Source: Marinilabilia sp. UBA5340 (GTDB lineage Bacteria > Bacteroidota > Bacteroidia > Bacteroidales > Marinilabiliaceae). Taken from it: DNA of 5,246 bases. The stretch spans positions 1 to 5,246 of the forward strand of contig DHQK01000239.1 in assembly GCA_002411085.1 (NCBI GenBank), read 5' to 3'. The notes beneath the pieces are model-generated. The model worked only from the letters and a program-made list of their open reading frames with translations, was not told the DNA's origin and searched no databases. The translations under genes and the position numbers were made by a program. Numbering within the stretch: the first letter of the stretch is position 1; each line of letters begins with the position of its first letter. Positions 1-5,246 of the stretch are shown piece by piece.

Positions 1-848
1 TAGAAGAAAGAGCTGCAGACATTGGAAACTTTTTAGTAGGAAGACTCCTGCCTTTCAGACGCAAAAGAGCAGTAGGGCCTTTCGTTTTCATTGATCACAT
101 GGGGCCAGCCTCCATGGATAAAAACCAGAACCTGGATGTTCTACCTCATCCACATATAGGACTCTCGACCCTCACCTATCTTTTCGAAGGTTCCATTATG
201 CATCGGGACAGTCTGGGAAATGAAGTTGAGATTAAACCGGGGGCCGTCAATTGGATGACAGCCGGACAAGGCGTAGTACATTCCGAACGAACACCTGCCT
301 ACCTAAGGGACTCACACAAGAACCTACACGGATTGCAGATATGCGTAGCTTTACCCAAAGACCAGGAAGAAACCGAACCTTCTTTTGCACATATCGAGGC
401 AAATAAAATACCGGAATGGGAACAAAATGGCTTACAATTCAGGCTAATTGCCGGGGAAGCATTTGGGCGAAAATCACCCGTGCCGGCTTTTAGCGATCTC
501 TATATGGTGGAAATCAATAGCAAATTTCCTCAAAAAGTATCACCGGAAAAAGACCTGCATGGAGAAAACGGAATCTATATTCTGAAAGGGAAAATCACTA
601 GCGAAGGACAAACATACGAGTCCAAACAGTTACTAATTGCGAAGGACAGTAGCGTTTGCGAATTTGAAATGGAAAAAAACACAACGGTTTACATTTTTGG
701 AGGAACTCCTCTGCCGGAAGAACATTACATAAACTGGAATTTTGTATCCTCGAGTAAAGATCGCTTAAAACAAGCCAGAGAAGACTGGAAAAAGCAACTA
801 TTTCCAAAAGTACCGGGAGAAACTGAATTTATTCCTTACCCCGGATAA
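1..848 (+). CDS. Pirin family protein (bicupin metalloprotein), 5' end outside window
   Basis: The reading frame is open from the left edge (first full codon at 3-5) to TAA at 846-848, giving 281 visible residues. Pirins are usually about 230-300 aa, so probably only a few N-terminal residues are missing. The stretch LPFRRKRAVGPFVFIDHMGP, just before the ATG at 99, is typical conserved pirin N-terminal sequence, so that ATG is an internal Met and not the start. Counting from the codon at 3-5, the first cupin domain carries HPH (His49, His51; 147-155) and HSE (His93, Glu95; 279-287). These match the four metal ligands of human pirin (His56, His58, His101, Glu103). WMTAGQGVVHSE and the later GEAFG and GGTPLPE stretches also fit the family; the second, less conserved cupin fills the C-terminal half. 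Members are cytoplasmic Fe-binding proteins; some bacterial homologues (E. coli YhhW) have quercetin 2,3-dioxygenase activity and others are reported as regulators. The substrate here is unknown. The gene converges on the GH3 genes and has no obvious link to them. Confidence 0.95.
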   Translation, partial: EERAADIGNFLVGRLLPFRRKRAVGPFVFIDHMGPASMDKNQNLDVLPHPHIGLSTLTYLFEGSIMHRDSLGNEVEIKPGAVNWMTAGQGVVHSERTPAYLRDSHKNLHGLQICVALPKDQEETEPSFAHIEANKIPEWEQNGLQFRLIAGEAFGRKSPVPAFSDLYMVEINSKFPQKVSPEKDLHGENGIYILKGKITSEGQTYESKQLLIAKDSSVCEFEMEKNTTVYIFGGTPLPEEHYINWNFVSSSKDRLKQAREDWKKQLFPKVPGETEFIPYPG

Positions 849-880
849 AAAGAATAAATGCAAATCAACTTCTCCGATCA

Positions 881-947
881 TTTCATTCGTTTAAAATTTT
901 GTAATAATCTGATAAAAAACTAATTAAAAATTTGAGAACGAATGGAA
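881..947. repeat. Imperfect inverted repeat downstream of pirin gene
   Basis: The left arm 881-900 and right arm 927-947 are near reverse complements. CATTCGTT (884-891) pairs with AACGAATG (937-944), and AAATTTT (894-900) pairs with AAAATTT (927-933), with a small internal mismatch/bulge and a loop of about 26 nt. The arms are A+T-rich and no T run follows, so this is not a classical terminator. It may be a weak processing or stop signal for the pirin transcript, or simply part of the repeat cluster. Some of the match could be chance in such A+T-rich DNA. Confidence 0.45.
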
Positions 948-960
948 CCGCTTCGCTCTC

Positions 961-1015
961 GCATAATATTTTTTAAACATGTTCTCTTGTGATTTATATT
1001 TAAAAAATATCATGC
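961..1015. repeat. A+T-rich inverted repeat with 17-nt arms
   Basis: The left arm 961-977 and right arm 999-1015 are reverse complements at 16 of 17 positions. GCAT (961-964) pairs with ATGC (1012-1015), there is one mismatch (965/1011), then a perfect 12-bp match of ATATTTTTTAAA (966-977) with TTTAAAAAATAT (999-1010). The loop is 978-998. The stem is almost all A-T, with a six-T run inside the left arm on the plus strand and its mirror on the minus strand. The role is unknown; it could help end pirin transcription or be the core of a decayed small mobile or repeat element. Confidence 0.6.
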
Positions 1016-1024
1016 TCGTTTCAT
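1011..1024. repeat. 14-bp direct repeat, copy 1
   Basis: CATGCTCGTTTCAT is found here and again, identically, at 1104-1117, 93 bp away. A related end, TTTCATTCGTTTAAAATTTT, lies at 881-900; after this copy the sequence continues TTTCATCTGTATAAAATTT (1019-1037), so the similarity goes beyond the exact 14 bp. Confidence 0.7.
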
Positions 1025-1025
1025 C

Positions 1026-1081
1026 TGTATAAAATTTATTTTTCAAGGTCGGATGGAACTCGCATGCACGAATTTTATACA
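1026..1081. repeat. 11-bp perfect inverted repeat
   Basis: TGTATAAAATT (1026-1036) and AATTTTATACA (1071-1081) are exact reverse complements with a 34-nt loop that contains the palindrome GCATGC (1062-1067). The arms are A+T-rich, so chance is possible, but it is the third such structure in 200 bp and lies within the repeated unit of this spacer. Confidence 0.45.
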
Positions 1082-1103
1082 TATTCTATTGTTGCACCCT
1101 TGC

Positions 1104-1117
1104 CATGCTCGTTTCAT
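1104..1117. repeat. 14-bp direct repeat, copy 2
   Basis: Second exact copy of CATGCTCGTTTCAT (first at 1011-1024). It is followed by TCTAAAAT, which runs into the terminator T tract of the minus-strand GH3 gene. Upstream of each copy, at unequal distances, lies an ATGGAAC...TCGCAT block (942-964 and 1053-1065), which suggests two divergent copies of one unit (about 940-1024 and 1051-1117). Confidence 0.7.
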
Positions 1118-1120
1118 TCT

Positions 1121-1160
1121 AAAATAAAGCGGGATTGCCCACATGGACAATCCCGCTTTA
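1121..1160 (-). terminator. Intrinsic terminator of the GH3 operon
   Basis: A perfect 13-bp stem is formed by TAAAGCGGGATTG (1125-1137) and CAATCCCGCTTTA (1148-1160). Past a C/A mismatch, CC/GG can pair further around a small ACAT loop. Read on the minus strand, the stem is followed by a T-rich tract (TTTATTTT, counting the last stem bases), as expected for Rho-independent termination. It begins 21 nt after the GH3 stop codon. On the plus strand the downstream bases are A-rich and lack a T run, so it should act mainly on minus-strand transcripts, though the stem could also slow polymerase arriving from the pirin side. Confidence 0.88.
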
Positions 1161-1181
1161 AATTCATATTGTGCAAACTTA

Positions 1182-3521
1182 TCAAATATTAGGAGTTTCC
1201 CATTTCTTGGTCTCTGCACAAACAATATCCACAACTTCATCACCAACCTGAACTTTGAAATCTCCTTCTTCCAGAATCCATTTCCCGTCAGGTCCTACAA
1301 ATGCAAGATCAGAACCTTTGAGCGTCATAGTTACGGTCTTGGTTTCTCCGGGCTGTATTTCAACTTTCTCAAAATTACGTAAACGACGCACATCAGGAGT
1401 CAAAGAAGCCACGAGATCACTACTAAACAGCAACACACTCTCTTTGCCTGCAACATCACCGGTATTGGTCACATCCACAGTAAAAGTCAGCTCATCTCCG
1501 GCAGTAAAGGAAGATTTATCAACTGACAGGTTGCTGTAATCGAAATCGGTGTAGCTCAAACCATAACCAAATGCCCATTGAAATGACATCTGAGAGTTGT
1601 AGTTGTACGCACCCTCCATGGTTCCGGTTTGCTCGCTTGGTTTGTAATCATAGCTACCCAAAGAATTAACAGCTTTGGGATATGAAAATGGAAGCTTCCC
1701 GCTGAAATTCACATCACCACTAACCAGGTTGGCGAGAGCATCACCACCAAAATTACCGGGCAGCATCACATCTACCACAGCATCAACCAATGGCTCAATG
1801 TCACTGATAACACGGGGGCGACCACTGTTGATTACCAACACAATTGGCTTACCTGTTTTGCTCAGGGCTTTAACAAGATTGCGCTGATTTTCAGACAATG
1901 TAAGATCAGTCAGATTCCCGGGAGTCTCGCAATAAGAGTTCTCACCTATACAGGCAAAAATCACATCTACCCCGCGGGCAGCAGCAACAGCCTTTTCAAT
2001 TTCAGGCTCATTCTCTTCCCAGTACTGACCATCATTATTGTAAGTTACACCGGCTTCGTAAACCACATTGCTGCTTCCAAATTTAGCTTTAAAAGCCTCC
2101 TGGATGGTATTGTGTTTGGCAGCAAATTTATCAGCACCTGTACCCTGCCATGTATATGACCATCCGCCATTCAAGGTACGCATAGAATTGGCATTGGGAC
2201 CGGTAACCAGAACTTTCTTTCCGTCCGCCAAAGGCAAAACATTTTTCTCGTTTTTCAGCAACACGATTGACTCTTCGGCAGCCTGCAAAGCAGCTTTTCC
2301 AAATTCTTCTCCACCAAACAAGGGGAAGTCCTCCACCTCGTAAACAGGAGTTTCAAAAAGACCCAAACGATACTTCATGCGCAATACACGACGAACAGCA
2401 TCATCAATGCGGCTCATTTTCACTTCTCCTTCTTCCACCAACTCTTTCAACAACACGCAGTAGTCCCAGCTGTACGGTTCCATTGCCATATCAATGCCGG
2501 CATTGATCGCCAGTTTGATGGCTTCTTTTTTATCTTTGGCAATTTTCTCCCTGGTGTAGAGGTTGTTGATATCAGCCCAATCGGTCACAATCATTCCATC
2601 CCAGTTCAGATCCTCTTTCAACCACTCTGTGAGAAGTTCATGACTGGCATGCACCGGCATACCGTTTACAGATCCGGAATTACCCATTACAGATAACGCT
2701 CCGGCGCGGATGGCTTCCAAAAAAGGAGCAAAATGCTTCTCACGCAACTGACGTTCACTGATAATAGAGGGCGTACGGTCCTTTCCTGAAAAAGGAGCAC
2801 CATATCCCATATAATGTTTCATACAAACAGCAATCTGTTCCTTACCAATTTCATTGGGGTTCTCTCCCTGATGGCCAAGCACTGCTTCACGTCCCATTTC
2901 TGCATTGACATAAGCATCTTCACCAAAATTCTCCCACATACGTGGCCAGCGGGCATCGCGACCGAGGTCAACCGTTGGCGCAAAAGTCCAGGGCACACTA
3001 CCTGCTTTGGTTTCGTAAGCTGTAATTTCTCCGCCTCTGCGAACCAATGACCGGTTAAAGGTAGCTCCCATATTCAGTGTCTGAGGGAACATGGTTCCAT
3101 CTAAAATATAGGTAGATCCGTGAATCTGATCGAGACCATAAAGGGTAGGAATTCCCATCACCTCCATGGATTTATCCTGAATCTTACTGATGATCTCATG
3201 CCACTTTTCACGAGTCTGAGCAGTTGTTCCGGGAGTATTGAGAATAGATCCGACCTTATATATTCCGATAACGGTATCCAACATAGCTTCGCTAATCTGG
3301 AAATCACCCTGATAAGCAGAACCGGGAACGCCCAACACATCAATGGTCAACTGGGTCATTTGCCCGATTTTCTCTTCGAGAGTCATTTCACTAAGCAATG
3401 CCTCCACCTTTTTTTCAATCTCTGCATCTTGCGCAATGGCAGGTTCTGCACCCTTCTGAGCGGAGGTTGTGCAAGCCTGTAAAAACACTACAGCAAGCAA
3501 TAGAATTAAAATTCGTTTCAT
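1182..3521 (-). CDS. GH3 beta-glucosidase / exo-beta-glucanase, predicted lipoprotein (ExoI-like)
   Basis: A complete 779-aa glycoside hydrolase family 3 enzyme, a retaining exo-acting hydrolase expected to remove terminal beta-linked glucose (or a related sugar). Residues 1-17 form a lipoprotein signal peptide with lipobox LQAC (Cys17), which fixes the ATG at 3519-3521. The GH3 N-terminal barrel covers about 50-375, with substrate-binding Asp131 (GLDQIHG), Arg191 and Lys235-His236 (KHY), and nucleophile Asp314 in IVTDWADI (codon 2580-2582). The GH3 C-terminal domain covers about 415-655; Glu532 in YCETPGN aligns with the acid/base Glu of barley beta-glucan exohydrolase ExoI (YTET), and GGWSYTWQG (452-460) matches its Trp-lined subsite. 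A fibronectin-III-like domain follows (about 690-760: VTNTG, FEKVEIQPGETKTV). All key residues are present. Bases after the Cys (TTSAQKG) lack the acidic surface-export signature, so periplasmic anchoring is likelier than surface display. It lies 66 bp downstream of a second GH3 gene and ends in tandem TGA-TAA stops before a terminator. The family is certain; the exact substrate is not. Confidence 0.96.
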   Translation of the reverse strand: MKRILILLLAVVFLQACTTSAQKGAEPAIAQDAEIEKKVEALLSEMTLEEKIGQMTQLTIDVLGVPGSAYQGDFQISEAMLDTVIGIYKVGSILNTPGTTAQTREKWHEIISKIQDKSMEVMGIPTLYGLDQIHGSTYILDGTMFPQTLNMGATFNRSLVRRGGEITAYETKAGSVPWTFAPTVDLGRDARWPRMWENFGEDAYVNAEMGREAVLGHQGENPNEIGKEQIAVCMKHYMGYGAPFSGKDRTPSIISERQLREKHFAPFLEAIRAGALSVMGNSGSVNGMPVHASHELLTEWLKEDLNWDGMIVTDWADINNLYTREKIAKDKKEAIKLAINAGIDMAMEPYSWDYCVLLKELVEEGEVKMSRIDDAVRRVLRMKYRLGLFETPVYEVEDFPLFGGEEFGKAALQAAEESIVLLKNEKNVLPLADGKKVLVTGPNANSMRTLNGGWSYTWQGTGADKFAAKHNTIQEAFKAKFGSSNVVYEAGVTYNNDGQYWEENEPEIEKAVAAARGVDVIFACIGENSYCETPGNLTDLTLSENQRNLVKALSKTGKPIVLVINSGRPRVISDIEPLVDAVVDVMLPGNFGGDALANLVSGDVNFSGKLPFSYPKAVNSLGSYDYKPSEQTGTMEGAYNYNSQMSFQWAFGYGLSYTDFDYSNLSVDKSSFTAGDELTFTVDVTNTGDVAGKESVLLFSSDLVASLTPDVRRLRNFEKVEIQPGETKTVTMTLKGSDLAFVGPDGKWILEEGDFKVQVGDEVVDIVCAETKKWETPNI

Positions 3522-3587
3522 GGTTTTATTAGTTTTTTAGTTTGAGTGTGTAAATATAACACCAATGATTAAATTATCGATGATATT
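3522..3587 (-). promoter_or_regulatory. Short inter-GH3 gap with A-rich leader and weak promoter-like box
   Basis: The 66-bp gap before the lipoprotein GH3 start reads, on the minus strand, CTAAAAAACTAATAAAACC directly before ATG. There is no Shine-Dalgarno motif, as is common in Bacteroidota, where A-rich leaders are used. TATATTTA (3558 down to 3551) resembles the phylum's -7 box TAnnTTTG with one mismatch, but I see no matching TTTG about 19-20 nt upstream. An internal promoter is therefore weakly supported, and read-through from the upstream GH3 gene is the simpler view. Confidence 0.25.
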
Positions 3588-5246
3588 TTACTTCAATACA
3601 AACGCTGTTTTCCCTTTAACATCAGACGCCGAAGCCCCAACAATAGCTTCAAACTCCCCTGATTCCGCAATCCACTCGTGCTTTTCAGCATCGAAAAAGC
3701 TCAGAGCAGATTTATCGATGGTGAAAGTAACAGGTTTTGTTTCTCCGGGCTGCAAAGTTACCTTCTCAAAGGCTTTCAACTCTTTCACGGGACGAGGCAA
3801 AGAAGATTTCAGATCACGGATATACAACTGCACAATTTCAGCTCCTTCGCGTTTACCGGAATTGGTTACATCTACAGTGAAAGTTATTTTTCCATCAGGA
3901 GTCATCTCTTCTTTATCAGCCGAGACTTTTCCATACTTAAAAGTAGTATAACTCAATCCATGCCCGAAGCTAAAAAGTGGTTCAATGTTTTCTTTCTCCT
4001 GCCATCTGTATCCCACGAAAATGCTCTCTTTGTAATGCACCTGTCCGTCTTCTCCGGGAAATTCACCAATAGAATGAGCCGAATTGTCCGTCAGTTTCAC
4101 AGGGAAAGTAAAAGGCAGCTTACCTGAAGGATTGGCATCGCCAACCAATACTGAGGCCAAAGCATTTCCGGTCTCTGAGCCCAGGAACCATCCCTGAACA
4201 ATAGCCGGAACTTCATTTACCCAGGGCATGGCCACTGCATTTCCTGAAATATTTACAACCACCAGGTTTTTATTCGTATCAGCCAGTTTTTGAATCAATT
4301 CATCCTGATTGTATGGCAAATCCAGGCCCAGGCGGTCGGCGCCTTCACTATCCTGATTCTGGCTCTTATTCAGACCTCCGACAAAGATCACCACATCGGC
4401 ATCTTTAGCAACCTCAAGGGCTTCCTGAGTCAATTCCTCAAAAGAACGATCGTCCTCTAAATCCTGCCCGGTAACAACACCGTTGTAGCTCCCGCTGGCA
4501 TCTCCCACATATCCGCGTGCATAAACAACCTCTGCAGCATCTCCTACACGATTTCTGATCCCATCCAATGGAGAAATTTCATATAAAGCCTTCAGCGAAG
4601 AACTTCCTCCACCCACGGTCATCATTTTAATAGCATTCTCGCCAATAACAGCAATTTTATCGGTTTTATTTAAGTCGATAGGCAGGGTGTTTTTATCATT
4701 TTTCAGCAAAACAATTCCCTCTTCAGCAATTTTCTTTGCAGCAGCAGCATGTGCAGGACTTCCCATTGACCCCCAGGGTTTATTGCGGTTCATGGCTGTA
4801 CGGAAATTCAGACGTAAAACATTGCGAACTTTTTGATCCAGTTCTTCGGTTCCAACCTCACCTTTTTTAATCAAATCGCGGTAAGGATTGGCAAGATGAT
4901 AATTGTCGTAAGAGTTGGTAGCTCCCATGGTCAATCCATCTGTCCAGGTACCAAACTCAAGATCCAGCCCGTTCTTAATGGCCTCCATGGTATTGTGCAC
5001 ACCACCCCAGTCAGAAACCACGGCACCATCGAAACCCCATTCATTGCGGAGAATTTCAACAAGCAGGCGCTCATTGTGGCATCCCTGCTGATTTTGATAA
5101 CGGTTGTAAGAGCCCATAATGGCCCAGGCGTTTCCTTCCTGAACAGCAGCTTTAAAAGCAGGAAGGTATATTTCGTACAAAGCACGATCATCCACATTGA
5201 CATTAATGGTATGACGATCAGTTTCCTGATTGTTCAACGCATAGTG
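3588..5246 (-). CDS. GH3 beta-glucosidase (SEGADR type), 5' end outside window
   Basis: A second family 3 glycoside hydrolase. The frame is open through the right edge; 552 residues are visible, ending in TAA at 3588-3590. The first visible residues, HYALNNQE, belong to the conserved KHxALNNQE substrate-binding motif, so the TTG at 5235-5237 is internal. About 200-250 N-terminal residues, including any signal peptide, are missing if length is typical. Counting from the codon at 5244-5246, nucleophile Asp79 lies in VVSDWGGVH (codon 5010-5012), followed by the end of the barrel domain (to about 150). The C-terminal GH3 domain covers about 170-430, with probable acid/base Glu301 in SEGADR (codon 4344-4346) and FGHGLSYTTF near 427. 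No PA14 insert is seen there. A fibronectin-III-like domain (about 455-545: VTNSG, LKAFEKVTLQPGETKPV) closes the protein. The expected role is hydrolysis of non-reducing-end beta-glucosides, but some members of this group act on xylosides or other sugars, so substrate is open. It is the upstream partner in a probable two-gene GH3 operon. Confidence 0.95.
   Translation of the reverse strand, partial: HYALNNQETDRHTINVNVDDRALYEIYLPAFKAAVQEGNAWAIMGSYNRYQNQQGCHNERLLVEILRNEWGFDGAVVSDWGGVHNTMEAIKNGLDLEFGTWTDGLTMGATNSYDNYHLANPYRDLIKKGEVGTEELDQKVRNVLRLNFRTAMNRNKPWGSMGSPAHAAAAKKIAEEGIVLLKNDKNTLPIDLNKTDKIAVIGENAIKMMTVGGGSSSLKALYEISPLDGIRNRVGDAAEVVYARGYVGDASGSYNGVVTGQDLEDDRSFEELTQEALEVAKDADVVIFVGGLNKSQNQDSEGADRLGLDLPYNQDELIQKLADTNKNLVVVNISGNAVAMPWVNEVPAIVQGWFLGSETGNALASVLVGDANPSGKLPFTFPVKLTDNSAHSIGEFPGEDGQVHYKESIFVGYRWQEKENIEPLFSFGHGLSYTTFKYGKVSADKEEMTPDGKITFTVDVTNSGKREGAEIVQLYIRDLKSSLPRPVKELKAFEKVTLQPGETKPVTFTIDKSALSFFDAEKHEWIAESGEFEAIVGASASDVKGKTAFVLK

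Larger units (their letters stand above)
849..1181. other. A+T-rich convergent spacer with degenerate repeats
   Basis: This 333-bp stretch lies between the 3' ends of the pirin gene (plus) and the GH3 gene (minus). I see no credible protein gene in it. It holds several imperfect inverted repeats (881-947, 961-1015, 1026-1081), a 14-bp direct repeat (1011-1024 and 1104-1117), related shorter repeats (ATGGAAC at 942 and 1053; CTCGCAT at 958 and 1059), and a strong intrinsic terminator at 1121-1160. These suggest two or three decayed copies of one short intergenic unit. No clear intrinsic terminator for the pirin gene (stem followed by a T run on the plus strand) is apparent right after its stop. 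Confidence 0.8.

Noticed and set aside
99..101. ATG at 99 as the pirin start codon
   Set aside because: The frame is open back to the left edge and the 32 upstream codons encode conserved pirin N-terminal sequence (GRLLPFRRKRAVGPFVF), so this Met is internal.
1..848. Pirin as a functional partner of the GH3 operon
   Set aside because: It is convergent with them, separated by a terminator and a repeat-rich spacer, and has no known role in glycan breakdown; the adjacency looks incidental.
1011..1117. Repeats in the spacer as a CRISPR remnant
   Set aside because: There are only two exact 14-bp copies, too short and too far apart (79 bp between them) for repeat-spacer units, and no cas gene is present.
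1043..1246. Minus-strand 67-aa open frame spanning the GH3 3' end
   Set aside because: It overlaps the GH3 C-terminus in another frame, crosses the terminator stem, and has no recognisable protein features.
3120..3482. Plus-strand 120-aa open frame opposite the lipoprotein GH3 N-terminal region
   Set aside because: It is fully antisense to a well-supported gene, and its translation shows no domain. The same holds for the other open frames opposite both GH3 genes.
3570..3590. Palindrome around ATCGAT at the stop of the upstream GH3 gene as a terminator
   Set aside because: Only the central 6 bp plus a few scattered pairs match, the stem is A+T-rich and short, and no T run follows on the minus strand.
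5235..5237. TTG at 5237 as the start of the upstream GH3 gene
   Set aside because: The upstream codons encode HYA, completing the conserved HYALNNQE motif, and the domain would otherwise lack most of its catalytic barrel; the gene continues past the window.

Overview
The window looks like chromosomal DNA from a member of the Bacteroidota, plausibly a Bacteroidales/Marinilabiliales-type organism. Three things suggest this: moderate G+C in the genes with very A+T-rich spacers, an A-rich leader without a Shine-Dalgarno motif before the one visible start codon, and the style of the two glycoside hydrolase family 3 (GH3) proteins, including a lipoprotein GH3 with the DWADINNLY and YCETPGN motifs I associate with this phylum. 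The taxonomic placement is inference from these features, not a database result.

Layout, left to right. A pirin-family bicupin gene on the plus strand enters from beyond the left edge and ends at 848. An A+T-rich convergent spacer (849-1181) holds degenerate direct and inverted repeats and, at its right end, a strong intrinsic terminator that serves the minus strand. A complete minus-strand GH3 lipoprotein gene occupies 1182-3521. After a 66-bp gap, a second minus-strand GH3 gene (3588 to beyond 5246) runs off the right edge and lacks its N-terminal part.

The two GH3 genes are in tandem and transcribed right to left, with no convincing terminator between them, so they probably form an operon ending at the 1121-1160 terminator. 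They belong to different GH3 subtypes. The downstream protein is related to plant beta-glucan exohydrolase (acid/base Glu in a YCET motif). The upstream one has the acid/base Glu in a SEGADR motif, as in many bacterial beta-glucosidases. Both keep the Asp nucleophile and a C-terminal fibronectin-III-like domain. The likely joint role is release of glucose (or a related sugar) from the ends of beta-linked oligosaccharides in the periplasm or at the cell surface. No SusC/SusD, sulfatase or regulator is visible, so membership of a polysaccharide utilisation locus cannot be shown here. The pirin gene faces the other way and is probably functionally unrelated.

I did not find a clearly new biological system. 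The least ordinary part is the repeat-rich convergent spacer at about 881-1117.
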